Below, one piece after another: positions 1 to 11,859 of a DNA stretch of 64,000 bases. The stretch is from Anomaloglossus baeobatrachus. Lineage: Eukaryota; Chordata; Amphibia; Anura; Aromobatidae. The notes beneath the pieces are model-generated. The model had not been told where the DNA came from. It did no database searches and saw nothing but the letters and a program-made list of their open reading frames with translations. The DNA lies in assembly GCF_048569485.1 (NCBI RefSeq), contig NC_134364.1, positions 127,050,752 through 127,114,751 of the forward strand, given 5' to 3'. Numbering within the stretch: the first letter of the stretch is position 1; every line of letters begins with the position of its first letter. The position numbers and the translations under genes are program-made.

Positions 1-2821
1 GTGTATATATACAGAATAATACAGGTACTGAGGATTACACCCAGTATACAGGAGAGGAGAAGTGGTACTGTGCAGTGTGTATATACAGAATAATACAGGT
101 ACTGAGGATTACACCCAGTATACAGGACAGGAGTAGTGGTACTGTGCAGTGTATATATACAGAATAATACAGGTACTGAGGATTACACCCAGTATACAGG
201 ACAGGAGAAGTGGTAATGTGCAGTGTGTATATACAGAATAATACAGATACTGAGGATTACACCCAGTATATAGGACAGGAGAAGTGGTACTGTGCAGTGT
301 ATATATACAGAATAATACAGGTACTGAGGATTACACCCAGTATACAGGACAGGAGAAGTGGTACTGTGCAGTGTATATATACAGAATAATACAGGTACTG
401 AGGATTACACCCAGTATACAGGACAGGAGAAGTGGTACTGTACAGTGTATATATACAGAATAATACAGGTACTGAGGATTACACCCAGTATACAGGACAG
501 GAGAAGTGGTACTGTGCAGTGTATATATACAGAATAATACACATACTGAGGATTACACCCAGTATACAGGACAGGAGAAGTGGTACTGTACAGTGTATAT
601 ATACAGAATAATACAGGTACTGAGGATTACACCCAGTATACAGGACAGGAGAAGTGGTACTGTGCAGTGTATATCTACAGGATAATACAGATACTGAGGA
701 TTACACCCAGTATACAGGACAGGAGAAGTGGTACTGTGCAGTCTATATATACAGAATAATACAGGTACTGAGGATTACACCCAGTATACAGGACCGGAGA
801 AGTGGTACTGTGCAGTGTGTATATACAGAATAATACAGATACTGAGGATTACACCCAGTATATAGGACAGGAGAAGTGGTACTGTGCAGTGTATATATAC
901 AGAATAATACAGGTACTGAGGATTACACCCAGTATACAGGAGAGGAGAAGTGGTACTGTGCAGTGTGTATATACAGAATAATACAGGTACTGAGGATTAC
1001 ACCCAGTATACAGGACAGGAGTAGTGGTACTGTGCAGTGTATATATACAGAATAATACAGGTACTGAGGATTACACCCAGTATACAGGACAGGAGAAGTG
1101 GTACTGTGCAGTGTGTATATACAGAATAATACAGATACTGAGGATTACACCCAGTATATAGGACAGGAGAAGTGGTACTGTGCAGTGTATATATACAGAA
1201 TAATACAGGTACTGAGGATTACACCCAGTATACAGGACAGGAGAAGTGGTACTGTGCAGTGTATATATACAGAATAATACAGGTACTGAGGATTACACCC
1301 AGTATACAGGACAGGAGAAGTGGTACTGTACAGTGTATATATACAGAATAATACAGGTACTGAGGATTACACCCAGTATACAGGACAGGAGAAGTGGTAC
1401 TGTGCAGTGTATATATACAGAATAATACACATACTGAGGATTACACCCAGTATACAGGACAGGAGAAGTGGTACTGTACAGTGTATATATACAGAATAAT
1501 ACAGGTACTGAGGATTACACCCAGTATACAGGACAGGAGAAGTGGTACTGTGCAGTGTATATATACAGAATAATACACATACTGAGGATTACACCCAGTA
1601 TACAGGACAGGAGAAGTGGTACTGTGCAGTGTATATATACAGAATAATACACATACTGAGGATTACACCCAGTATACAGGACAGGAGAAGTGGTACTGTG
1701 CAGTGTATATATACAGAATAATACAGGTACTGAGGATTACACCCAGTATACAGGACAGGAGAAGTGGTACTGTGCAGTGTATATATACAGAATAATACAC
1801 ATACTGAGGATTACACCCAGTATACAGGACAGGAGAAGTGGTACTGTACAGTGTATATATACAGAATAATACAGGTACTGAGGATTACACCCAGTATACA
1901 GGACAGGAGAAGTGGTACTGTGCAGTGTATATATACAGAATAATACACATACTGAGGATTACACCCAGTATACAGGACAGGAGAAGTGGTACTGTACAGT
2001 GTATATATACAGAATAATACAGGTACTGAGGATTACACCCAGTATACAGGACAGGAGAAGTGGTACTGTGCAGTGTATATATACAGAATAATACACATAC
2101 TGAGGATTACACCCAGTATACAGGACAGGAGAAGTGGTACTGTACAGTGTATATATACAGAATAATACAGGTACTGAGCATTACACCCAGTATACAGGAC
2201 AGGAGAAGTGGTACTGTGCAGTGTATATATACAGAATAATACACATACTGAGGATTACACCCAGTATACAGGACAGGAGAAGTGGTACTGTGCAGTGTAT
2301 ATATACAGAATAATACAGATACTGAGCATTACACCCAGTATACAGGACAGGAGAAGTGGTACTGTGCAGTGTATATATACAGAATAATACAGGTACTGAG
2401 GATTACACCCAGTATACAGGACAGGGGAAGTGGTACTGTGCAGTGTATATATACAGAATAATACAGGTACTGAGGATTACACCCAGTATACAGGACAGGA
2501 GAAGTGGTACTGTGCAGTGTATATATACAGAATAATACAGGTACTGAGGATTACACCCAGTATACAGGACAGGAGAAGTGGTACTGTGCAGTGTATATAT
2601 ACAGAATAATACAGATACTGAGGATTGCACCCAGTATACAGGACAGGAGAAGTGGTACTGTGCAGTGTATATATACAGAATAATACAGGTACTGAGGATT
2701 ACACCCAGTATACAGGACAGGAGAAGTGGCACTGTGCAGTGTATATATACAGAATAATACAGATACTGAGGATTACACCCAGTATACAGGACAGGAGAAG
2801 TGGTACTGTGCAGTGTATATG
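1..2821. repeat. Minisatellite, 74-bp unit, about 38 copies
   Basis: AT-rich tandem array already in progress at the window edge. Landmarks such as GTGGTACTG recur every 74 bp (62, 136, 210, 284). Copies differ by a few substitutions: GGTACTG or GATACTG or CATACTG after AATACA, GTGCAG or GTACAG, and TATATATA or TGTATATA. A 12-unit block is itself repeated (see findings). The reading frames inside are by-products of the repeat and look like no known protein. Confidence 0.95.
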
Positions 2822-3095
2822 GCTGGTTATGCGCTGTTCTGCAGTTGTGCTTTGTATATCTGCCTGTTAATCTCAGTAAACACGATATAATGAAATTGCG
2901 CTGACGTCTCGTCCAGAGTCCGCGGTGTCGGTGTTGGAGGTGACATCCAGTGCGGTGCAATCTTATCAGGGACCATGTTGTTATTCATCCTTTGCTTCAT
3001 GATGAACGTTGACCTGTAAATAGTGACCGGCCAAATGTCCAGAGGATTATATCACCACATCCTATCAGTGGGCAGAATGTAGACCTGGGATAGGA
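2822..3095. other. Unique spacer between two arrays
   Basis: About 270 bp of non-repetitive sequence between the 74-bp and 41-bp arrays. I see no convincing exon, RNA gene or mobile element. It could hold a terminal exon of an upstream gene outside the window, but nothing here is recognisable. Confidence 0.5.
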
Positions 3096-4021
3096 TTAGA
3101 TACACGGGCTGAGGAGACAGTATCACACAAGATGGGCTTGGCTATATGGCTCAGCAGGCAGTATTACACTGGACGGGCTTAGATACACGGGCTCAGCAGA
3201 CAGTATCACACAGGATGGGCTTGGATACACTGCTCAGTAGACAGTATCACACAGGATGGGCTTGGATACACTGCTCAGTAGACAGTATCACACAGGATGG
3301 GCTTGGATACACTGCTCAGTAGACAGTATCACACATGATGGGCTTGGATACACTGCTCAGTAGACAGTATCACACAGGATGGGCTTGGATACACTGCTCA
3401 GTAGACAGTATCACACAGGATGGGCTTGGATACACTGCTCAGTAGACAGTATCACACAGGATGGGCTTGGATACACTGCTCAGTAGACAGTATCACACAG
3501 GATGGGCTTGGATACACTGCTCAGTAGACAGTATCACACAGGATGGGCTTGGATACACTGCTCAGTAGACAGTATCACACAGGATGGGCTTGGATACACT
3601 GCTCAGTAGACAGTATCACACAGGATGGGCTTGGATACACTGCTCAGTAGACAGTATCACACAGGATGGGCTTGGATACACTGCTCAGTAGACAGTATCA
3701 CACAGGATGGGCTTGGATACACTGCTCAGTAGACAGTATCACACAGGATGGGCTTGGATACACTGCTCAGTAGACAGTATCACACAGGATGGGCTTGGAT
3801 ACACTGCTCAGTAGACAGTATCACACAGGATGGGCTTGGATACACTGCTCAGTAGACAGTATCACACAGGATGGGCTTGGATACACTGCTCAGTAGACAG
3901 TATCACACAGGATGGGCTTGGATACACTGCTCAGTAGACAGTATCACACAGGATGGGTTTGGATACACTGCTCAGTAGACAGTATCACACAGGATGGGTT
4001 TGGATACACTGCTCAGTAGAC
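3096..4021. repeat. Minisatellite, 41-bp unit, about 22 copies (left block)
   Basis: Units carry ACAGTATCACACAGGATGGG followed by CTTGGATACACTGCTCAGTAG. The first two or three units are diverged. The remainder, from about 3,200, are nearly identical, which suggests recent expansion. The block stops abruptly at a foldback sequence and a related but different subfamily continues beyond it. Confidence 0.93.
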
Positions 4022-4126
4022 ATGAAGAAAGGAAATTCCAGCATCCAGGTTCCAGATTATTTTATAAAAAGAAATTCGTTTTTTATAATAATCTGGAACC
4101 TGGATGCTGGAATTTCCTTTCTTCAT
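4022..4126. repeat. Foldback (inverted-repeat) element inside the 41-bp array
   Basis: ATGAAGAAAGGAAATTCCAG at the left is matched in reverse complement by the sequence ending TTTCCTTTCTTCAT at 4,126. The arms are about 47 bp with only one or two differences and a loop of about 10 bases. It looks like a small non-autonomous foldback or MITE-type insertion, or a locally formed hairpin. No target duplication can be assigned because the flanks are repetitive. Confidence 0.75.
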
Positions 4127-4217
4127 ATTCACACTTCAGTGGCTCCTGCTGATGTCCGTGCACCGGTCACATTCTTATGGAACTCCAAGTGCGTGAGCTG
4201 GTGTTTTTTTCTACTAC

Positions 4218-4641
4218 TGCTCAGTATACAGTATCACACTGGACGGGCTTGGATACCCGGCTCAGAAGACAGTATCACACAGGACGGGCTTGGATACCTG
4301 GCTCAGAAGACAGTATCACACAGGACGGGCTTGGATACCTGGCTCAGCAGACAGTATCACCCAGGATGGGCTTGGATACCCGGCTCAGCAGACAGTATTA
4401 CAGGACGGTATTGGATACCCGGCTCAGCAAACAGTATCACACAGGACGGGCTTGGATACCCGGCTTAGCAGACAGTATCACACAGGACGGGCTTGAATAC
4501 CCGGCTCAGCAAACAGTATCACACAGGACGGGCTTGAATACCCGGCTTAGCAAACAGTATCACACAGGACGGGCTTGGATACCCGGCTTAGCAGACAGTA
4601 TCACACAGGACGGGCTTGAATACCCGGCTCAGCAGGCAGTG
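4218..4641. repeat. Minisatellite, 41-bp unit, about 10 copies (right block)
   Basis: Same unit family as the block to the left, but of a different subfamily: GACGGGCTTGGATACCCGG replaces GATGGGCTTGGATACACTG, and CTCAGCAG or CTTAGCAG replaces CTCAGTAG. A unique stretch (4,127-4,217) and the foldback element separate the two blocks. Confidence 0.9.
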
Positions 4642-4899
4642 ATGAGGGTTGTGTGCCTCCGCTCTCTGTACACAGCTGTCAGTCATTTACTTGTCATGTC
4701 ACCTGGGATCAAGGGGATGACGCGTCGTCCTGGTTCATTGTACGAGTCAATAACATCATTACACAACCGCGTCCTCTCACTTCATTACTTTCTTCCGTAT
4801 TTTTGTCTTTGGGGGAGGATATTTTATTGACAAAATGTTCTCTGTGGGCGAAAAACTGAGGACATGACCAGATCACTCCATCACTGACCTCACTATAAA
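4642..4899. other. Unique spacer
   Basis: About 260 bp of non-repetitive sequence between two arrays. No gene, RNA or element is recognisable. Confidence 0.5.
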
Positions 4900-7373
4900 A
4901 TGCCTATGTTATACCAGGTGTACATATATAATTATATACAGGAGATGGCCAGGTTATACCGGCTGTACATATATAATTATATACAGGAGATGCCCAGGTT
5001 ATACTGGCTGTACATATATAATTATATACAGGAGATGCCCAGGTTATACCGGCTGTACATATATAATTATATACAGGAGATGCCCAGGTTATACCAGCTG
5101 TACATATATAATTATATACAGGAGATGCCCAGGTTATACCAGCTGTACATATATAATTATATACAGGAGATGGCCAGGTTATACCGGCTGTACATATATA
5201 ATTATATACAGGAGATGCCCAGGTTATACTGGCTGTACATATATAATTATATACAGGAGATGCCCAGGTTATACCGGCTGTACATATATAATTATATACA
5301 GGAGATGCCCAGGTTATACCAGCTGTACATATATAATTATATACAGGAGATGCCCAGGTTATACCGGCTGTACATATATAATTATATACAGGAGATGCCC
5401 AGGTTATACCGGCTGTACATATATAATTATATACAGGAGATGCCCAGGTGACACCAGCTGTACATATATAATTATATACAGGAGATGCCCAGGTTATACC
5501 GGCTGTACATATATAATTATATACAGGAGATGCCCAGGTTATACCGGCTGTACATATATAATTATATACAGGAGATGCCCAGGTTATACCAGCTGTACAT
5601 ATATAATTATATCCAGGAGATGTCCAGGTTATACCAGCTGTACATATATAATTATATACAGGAGATACCCACGTTATACCAGCTGTACATATATAATTAT
5701 ATCCAGGAGATGCCCAGGTTATACCAGCTGTACATATATAATTATATACAGGAGATGGCCAGGTTATACCAGCTGTACATATATAATTATATACAGGAGA
5801 TGCCAGGGTTATACCAGCTGTACATATATAATTATATACAGGAGATGCCCAGGTTATACCGGCTGTACATATATAATTATATACAGGAGATGGCCAGGTT
5901 ATACCGGCTGTACATATATAATTATATACAGGAGATGCCCGGGTTATACTGGCTGTACATATATAATTATATACAGGAGATGCCCAGGTTATACCAGCTG
6001 TACATATATAATTATATACAGGAGATGCCCAGGTTATACCGGCTGTACATATATAATTATATACAGGAGATGTCCAGGTTATACCGGCTGTACATATATA
6101 ATTATATACAGGAGATGTCCAGGTTATACCGGCTGTACATATATAATTATATACAGGAGATGCCCAGGTTATACCGGCTGTACATATATAATTATATACA
6201 GGAGATACCCAGGTTATACCGGCTGTACATATATAATTATATACAGGAGATACCCAGGTTATACCAGCTGTACATATATAATTATATACAGGAGTTGCCC
6301 AGGTTATACCGGCTGTACATATATAATTATATACAGGAGATGCCCAGGTTATACCAGCTGTACATATATAATTATATACAGGAGATGTCCAGGTTATACC
6401 GGCTGTACATATATAATTATATACAGGAGATGTCCAGATTATACCAGCTGTACATATATAATTATATACAGGAGATACCCAGGTTATACCGGCTGTACAT
6501 ATATAATTATATACAGGAGATGCCCAGGTTATACCAGCTGTACATATATAATTATATACAGGAGATGTCCAGGTTATACTAGCTGTACATATATAATTAT
6601 ATACAGGAGATGCCCAGGTTATACCAGCTGTACATATATAATTATATACAGGAGATACCCAGGTTATACCGGCTGTACATATATAATTATATACAGGAGA
6701 TGCCCAGGTTATACCAGCTGTACATATATAATTATATACAGGAGATGTCCAGGTTATACCGGCTGTACATATATAATTATATACAGGAGATGCCCAGGTT
6801 ATACCGGCTGTACATATATAATTATATACAGGAGATGGCCAGGTTATACCGGCTGTACATATATAATTATATACAGGAGATGCCCAGGTTATACCGGCTG
6901 TACATATATAATTATATACAGGAGATGACCAGGTTATACTAGCTGTACATATATAATTATATACAGGAGATGCCCAGGTTATACCAGCTGTACATATATA
7001 ATTATATACAGGAGATACCCAGGTTATACCGGCTGTACATATATAATTATATACAGGAGATGCCCAGGTTATACCAGCTGTACATATATAATTATATACA
7101 GGAGATGTCCAGGTTATACCGGCTGTACATATATAATTATATACAGGAGATGCCCAGGTTATACCGGCTGTACATATATAATTATATACAGGAGATGGCC
7201 AGGTTATACCGGCTGTACATATATAATTATATACAGGAGATGCCCAGGTTATACCGGCTGTACATATATAATTATATACAGGAGAGGCCCAGGTTATACC
7301 GGCTGTACATATATAATTATATACAGGGGATACCCAGGTTATACCTCCTGTACATATATAATTATATACAGAT
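4900..7373. repeat. Minisatellite, 45-bp AT-rich unit, about 55 copies
   Basis: Units combine TACATATATAATTATATACA with GGAGATGCCCAGGTTATACC and a GGCTG or CAGCTG ending. Because 45 is a multiple of 3 and the chosen frame lacks stops, it gives long repetitive reading frames of a 15-residue motif (containing LYIYNYIQEM). There is no start context, splice structure or homology, so I treat it as non-coding. Blocks of units repeat as larger segments: 6,610-6,940 closely resembles 6,970-7,300. Confidence 0.95.
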
Positions 7374-7377
7374 GTAC

Positions 7378-8285
7378 ATACAGTGCTTTGAAAAGGTATT
7401 CCTTCCCATTAACTTTTTCATATATTTTCACATTACACCCAGTCTCACATCTTCTGCAGCCTCTAACAGGTTTTCCTCCAGGATTGCCCTGTATTTATCT
7501 CCATCCGTCTTCCCATCACCTCTGACCAACTTCCCTGTCCCTGCTGAAGAAAAGCCTCCCCACAGCAGGATGCAGCCACCACCATGTGTGACGGTTGGGA
7601 TGGTGTTTTCAGGGTGAAGTTCAGAGTTAATTTTCCTCCACACATAGAGATTTGTATTTAGCCCAAAATCTTCTCCTTTGGCCTCACCTGATCTGAGCCC
7701 CTACTCTCACATGTTCGCTGGCTTTTTATTATGGCTTTTTGCTTTAAGAAATGTATTTTTGCCCCTCTTCCATAAAGGCCAGGTTTGTGGAGACTATGAT
7801 TAATAGTCGTCCTGAGGCTAGATTCACCCCCTGAGCTGTAATCTCTGCGTCTCCTCCACTGACCATGGCCTCTTGGCTGCTTCTCTCATTAGTGCTCTCC
7901 TTCTTGGGATGTCTATTTTGGTGGTTGGCCATGTCTTGGTAAGTTTCCAGTTGTGCCGTACTCCTTCCATTATTGGAAGATGGATTGAGCAGTGCTTTGT
8001 GAGATGTTCAGAGTATGGGCTATTTTCTATAACCTAACCCTGCTTCCCTCCTCTTTATCCCTGACCTGCCCGGTGGGTTCCTTGGTTTTCCTGATGCAGT
8101 TTGATCCCCTTATTTTCTCACACAAACCTCTGAGGCCTTCACTGAGCATCTGTAGATACCGAGAAGAAACTACACATGGGGCACTCGATTTACTGATTAG
8201 GCGATTCTCCAGGCAATTGGCCACTCGAAACTACAGGGGCTGAATACAAATGCACATCGCAATTTCCAGATTTATTCTGATGTGA
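7378..8285 (-). mobile_element. Decayed Tc1/mariner DNA transposon
   Basis: On the minus strand, 7,643 down to about 7,440 encodes a typical Tc1-family transposase segment: a YVWRK-like start, HPENTIPTV, HGGGCILLWG, FSSAGTGKLV, DGKTDGDKYRAILEENLL. Non-coding parts match a family common in frogs and fish, with a terminal CAGTGCTTTGAAAAGGTATTC at 7,380 and, near the far end, CTGATTAGG, CAGGCAATTGG and GGGGCTGAATACAAATGCAC. The transposase frame is interrupted and much of the N-terminal half is unrecognisable, so it is a dead copy. The right terminus is indistinct. The assignment rests on remembered family motifs, not on an alignment. Confidence 0.85.
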
Positions 8286-8547
8286 CCTGAGCATTGTTAT
8301 CCCTGATACTGGGGTTTGGCCGCAAAGGACACAAACATTCGGGTTTTATCGTCTAGATAATATGAAGGAAAGAGCAGAGTGACAGAAGACGTCTCTGAGG
8401 AGATAAACATCGTCTCTATTGTCCTCGAGCATTAGATTAGAAAATGGTGGAAGTGGAGTCAGGAGGAGCGGAGGCCCCGAGAGCGTCACTGGACTGACGG
8501 CCCGGTCCCCATTAGGCTCATAATTTCACATCTATCTACACAGGCCC
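8286..8547. other. Unique sequence upstream of apoa2
   Basis: No exon or element recognised. With the following 300 bp it forms the distal 5' flank of apoa2. Confidence 0.4.
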
Positions 8548-8642
8548 TGTTGTCCATAGCAACCAATCAGATCTCAGCTTTCATTTCTAAATTATCTCTG
8601 GGAAAATGAGAGCTGCACTCTGATTGGTTGCTATGGGCAACA
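8548..8642. mobile_element. Short inverted-repeat (MITE-like) element
   Basis: The left arm GTTGTCCATAGCAACCAATC pairs with the right arm GATTGGTTGCTATGGGCAAC, with weaker pairing further in (CTCAGCTTTCATTT against AAAATGAGAGCTG). The motif TGATTGGTTGCTATGGGCAA is very widespread in amphibian DNA. It lies about 480 bp upstream of the apoa2 start site. A diverged relative occurs at 11,594-11,678. Confidence 0.6.
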
Positions 8643-8947
8643 AGGAAACGTTCATAAACGAGGCCTACATTTCACAATCTCTCCCTTTAATGAGACTTTT
8701 TTTGTCCTGTACCCGCGCAAAAATGTTTCCTGATAAGGAATACCTCCACATTAATATTAAAGGGATAAAATTATCACTATTTTCCATATTTAAAAATAAA
8801 AAAAAAGCCAAAAATCAAAAATCCTTTCGTTTGAATCCCCTGATACAGAGGTGAAACAACAAAAAGTCAGCAAAACCTGACAGAGATAAAGGAGCCAACA
8901 CTGCGAGGACAGAGACCTTTGGAAGGTAGTAAAGTGGTCAGCAAGCG

Positions 8948-9004
8948 TCGACCAATGAGATGAGAGGGGGGCGGAGCCACATGGCGTCACCCCTTATATA
9001 TAAG
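8948..9004 (+). promoter_or_regulatory. apoa2 core promoter
   Basis: A CCAAT box (8,952-8,956), a G-rich GGGGGCGGAG stretch (8,966-8,975) and a TATA box, CTTATATATAAGG (about 8,993-9,005), precede the first splice donor at 9,066. A TATA promoter suits a tissue-restricted, highly expressed apolipoprotein gene. The inferred start of transcription is near 9,025-9,030. Liver-factor sites cannot be assigned with confidence by eye. Confidence 0.7.
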
Positions 9005-9025
9005 GGAGCAGGACAAGGAGCCGAG

Positions 9026-9065
9026 CATCATTCCCGAAATTGAGGATTACGTCCATATTACACAG
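9026..9065 (+). other. apoa2 non-coding exon 1
   Basis: Sequence between the inferred transcription start and a strong donor, ATTACACAG|GTAAGT (GT at 9,066). Human APOA2 also has an entirely untranslated first exon, so the architecture is conserved. The 5' end is estimated from the TATA box only. Confidence 0.65.
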
Positions 9066-9095
9066 GTAAGTTATGAAGGGCTGAGGCCCGGAAGA

Positions 9096-9100
9096 CATAT

Positions 9101-9154
<54 letters not shown>

Positions 9155-9195
9155 AAAAATAGAAAAAATATATAATATATATATTTTTTTATTAT

Positions 9196-9252
<57 letters not shown>
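9096..9252. repeat. TA microsatellite and A/T-rich tract in apoa2 intron 1
   Basis: Two long (TA)n runs, about 9,100-9,147 and 9,207-9,250, flank a purine/pyrimidine-rich core so that the whole segment is roughly self-complementary. It lies wholly within intron 1 (9,066-9,394). Confidence 0.9.
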
Positions 9253-9254
<2 letters not shown>

Positions 9255-9413
9255 TTTTAATTATTTTTTATTTTTTGCAGGGGGCTGGGGGGGTAGTTTT
9301 TAGGTATTTTGTGGGGAGGGGTTAATTAAAAGAACAAAAAAATATATTTTTTTTATGTCTTGTAATAACACTGATATTATATGTGATATTCCAGGAGCAA
9401 AGACACTGCAGTC

Positions 9414-10566
9414 ATGAAAGTCTTGGCTTTGGCCGTGCTTATCCTCGCCGTCGGCAGCCTAGAGGGTAAGGTGACTACACTCATTAGTTTTGGAGTGATA
9501 ACAATCCCACCCAGTTTGGTCTGCCCTTTTGTAGTATATGTGATGTTTTCCATCTTCGCCACCTCCATATAATACAAAAATTAATTTAGAAGAAAAAAAA
9601 TCCCACTTTAAGGATCAAAATCTACTGATATGGCTGCCGCCATTTTGTTGTAGCCATAATAATGTAGGATCACACGGCTTCATCTGCTAGCACCTGTACA
9701 AATACAGCTGTGTATATGTCATGTTGTTATTCGGGAGATCTATATATGAGGGGGAAAAAAATAAAAAATTCTGAAAAGAAATTCTACTTTAAGGATAAAA
9801 ATCTACTGATATGGGTGCCACCATTTTGTTGTAGCCATAATAATATAGGATCAGACGGCTTCATCTGCTAGCACCTGTACAAATACAGCTGTGTATATGT
9901 CATGTTGTTATTCGGGAGATCTATATATGAGGGGGGGGGGGGGAAATTCTGAAAAAAAAAAATCCCACTTTAAAAATAAAAATCTACTGATATGAGCGCT
10001 GCCATTTTGTTGTAGCCATAATAATGTAGGATTACACGGCTTCATCTGCTAGCACCTCTACAAATACAGCTGTGTATATGTCATGTTGTCCTTCAGGACA
10101 TCTCGTATATGATGAAAAAAAAATAAAAAAATTCCCCCTTTAAGCATTCTTTTTTCCTCATGTAGAATGATGGAGCGCCATCTGCTGGCACCTGTGGGTA
10201 GCGCAGTCTCATATGTAATGCTTTCCTCTCTGTCCTTTGCAGCCGGCGTAGTAAAGAGAGAAGTCCCCACTGCCCAGCAGGTCAGCGATATGTTTCAGAA
10301 TTTGTTTGAAACCCTCCAAACCAGTGTACAGGACCTGGCCAACAAGATCCAGACCGGAGAGATCCAGGCCCAGGCCGGGTACGGAGCCTTTTATTGGAGG
10401 GGGCATAGTGCAGTGATGATGTCATGGTGTGATGATGTCATCTTCTCTATTGTTTCACAGGCAACTGTTGGAGCAAACCAAATTCCAGACGGAGCCAATC
10501 AAGGTCGAGTTCGAGAAGATTTTAGCCAAGCTCGTCGACGCCGGGAAGAAACTGACGGCTTCCTGA
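9414..10566 (+). CDS. apoa2: Apolipoprotein A-II
   Basis: Secreted lipoprotein component of HDL-type particles. Coding exons are 9,414-9,465, 10,243-10,378 and 10,461-10,566; all introns are GT-AG and the phases agree, giving 97 residues. Residues 1-18 (starting MKVLALAVLILAVGSLE) are a hydrophobic signal peptide. GVVKR (19-23) corresponds to the ALVRR propeptide of human APOA2 and ends in a dibasic cleavage site. The mature part (24-97, 74 residues against 77 in human) begins EVPTAQQ and is predicted amphipathic helix, for example FQNLFETLQTSVQDL and FEKILAKLVDAGKKL. There is no cysteine, so the disulphide-linked dimer of human apoA-II cannot form; monomers are usual outside some primates. 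ApoC-I is the main alternative. The propeptide, exon layout and neighbouring ufc1 favour APOA2. The frame is intact. Confidence 0.85.
9590..10125. repeat. Three tandem copies of a ~182-bp unit in apoa2 intron 2
   Basis: ACTTTAAGGAT, ATCTACTGATATG, CATTTTGTTGTAGCCATAATA and CTTCATCTGCTAGCACCTGT recur near 9,604, 9,788 and 9,967. A fourth, partial unit (CATCTGCTGGCACCTG, about 10,180) runs to the exon 3 acceptor. Copies differ mainly in A- and G-run lengths. The unit holds no recognisable coding or RNA sequence. Confidence 0.85.
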
Positions 10567-10644
10567 GAGCCCCCCGTTACCTCGTCACCCCGCCGCCCCT
10601 TCCCCTCATCTTTTGATACTATGTGGCTGTGTCTGTTGTGATGT

Positions 10645-10650
10645 ATTAAA
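10645..10650 (+). terminator. apoa2 polyadenylation signal
   Basis: ATTAAA, 79 bases after the stop codon, followed by a T/G-rich stretch (TGTTCCCATGTTGCATTT). This gives a compact 3' UTR of about 100 bases, like the short UTRs of mammalian APOA2. Confidence 0.75.
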
Positions 10651-10826
10651 GCTTTCATCTGTTCCCATGTTGCATTTACGTCTCATTTTTGGGTGTTTCA
10701 CAAAGTTATATAAAAATGCTTTAGAAACAAATGTGATTTTCTACGTTCTGAAGCACATGAGGTCCATATGTTGTGGAGCAGCCGTACCCCGCCCTGGACA
10801 TCTCCATACAGGAGTGATACCAGCCT

Positions 10827-11333
10827 GGCTACTTTCACACATCCGGTTTTATCCGTGCGGCTCAATCCGGCTGTGAAAACTATGCAACGGATGCGGCGAA
10901 AACACCGCATCCTTTGCATAAGTTTTTACATGCGGCCCGTCCGTTTTTTTCCGGTTGCGGCATGCTACTGAGCATGCGCAGTGGAAAAAAACGCATGCGG
11001 CGAGCGGATGCGTTTTTTTCCGCATCGCGCCGCATCCGGCCTCCATAGGTATGCATTGAAAAATGAGCCGCAGCGGCCGGATGCGGCGCGATGCGGTGTT
11101 TTTTGCCGGAGCAAAAAACGTTGCAGGGAACGTTCGATCCGGCCGCGGCATCGGCTAAATCTGCCGCATGCGGCAAAAACCGGACCGAACGCAAGCCCCT
11201 GCGGCACAATAGGGCACTAATGTAAGTCTATGCAAAAAAAAAAACGCAACCGGCGTTACAAAAGCCGGTTGCGGTTTTTCTGCAGAACGCCGTATTGTGC
11301 CGCAGAGCAAAAACCGGATATGTGAAAGTAGCC
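10827..11333. mobile_element. Non-autonomous DNA transposon with terminal inverted repeats
   Basis: The left end GGCTACTTTCACACATCCGG is mirrored at the right by CCGGATATGTGAAAGTAGCC. The 507-bp interior is CpG-rich and itself palindromic (repeated CGCATCCG, GCGGATGCG and GCCGCATGCGGC-type words) with no transposase. The termini resemble hAT-type elements of amphibians, but I cannot identify an 8-bp target duplication, so the superfamily is tentative. Confidence 0.75.
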
Positions 11334-11859
11334 TAACATGCCAGCACTGGACAATTATAAGGGTACTGTCCCTTTAAATAAAAAGGCTGCCTCACGACAG
11401 CGCCTCTACTGGCCAAAGTGTAAACAATGGGTATTTGTCATATTCATTAAAAGTCGACCTAATAGCCCGACTACAGCAAATAGTGCCAGTCGGGGGCAGA
11501 AAGTCGCATTCTAGTAATGCCCCACCTATCAGAAGCGCAGAATGAGGTCACATGACCGAATAAAGACAGGGGAGCATATCCCAGTCTGTCATATTTCTGA
11601 TAGCAACAATTCACATTGCAGGTTTCATTTTATATTCTGGACTTGAATGATGCTGTGATTGGTTGTTATAGGAAACATATGGTTTATTGTGCGCCGTCTG
11701 CTCGGCTGGGGGTCAGGGGTTCCTGGCGGATGTCGTTAGTAGATGGAATGCCGCCATCTTGGTGCTCCTATGAAGCCCATATGTTTTGCAGCATATTTTT
11801 CTCACTCATAAAATACCATTAGATATGTCCTACCAGAATCCTTTGCTGTGTGATTTACC
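11334..11859. other. apoa2-ufc1 intergenic sequence
   Basis: Apart from the small foldback at 11,594-11,678, I see no gene, RNA or array here. The sequence is moderately AT-rich and non-repetitive. Confidence 0.45.
11594..11678. mobile_element. Diverged short inverted-repeat element
   Basis: CTGATAGCAACAATTCACA at the left and CTGTGATTGGTTGTTATAGG at the right form weak arms around GTTTCATTTTATATTCTGG. It looks like an old relative of the element at 8,548-8,642. The identification is by motif resemblance only. Confidence 0.4.

Noticed and set aside
2822-3095. Terminal exon of an upstream gene (for example an fcer1g or tomm40l neighbour)
   Set aside because: No protein similarity or clear polyadenylation signal was found, so I leave it as unique spacer.
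4022-4126. Hairpin as a microRNA precursor
   Set aside because: The arms are almost perfectly complementary over the full length, with a foldback-element look and no bulged miRNA-type stem. The flanks are minisatellite. Small-RNA reads would be needed to argue otherwise.
4900-7617. Long + strand frames of a 15-residue Tyr-rich repeat
   Set aside because: The unit length is a multiple of three, so one stop-free unit gives a long frame automatically. The frames are broken by sporadic stops and resemble no protein family.
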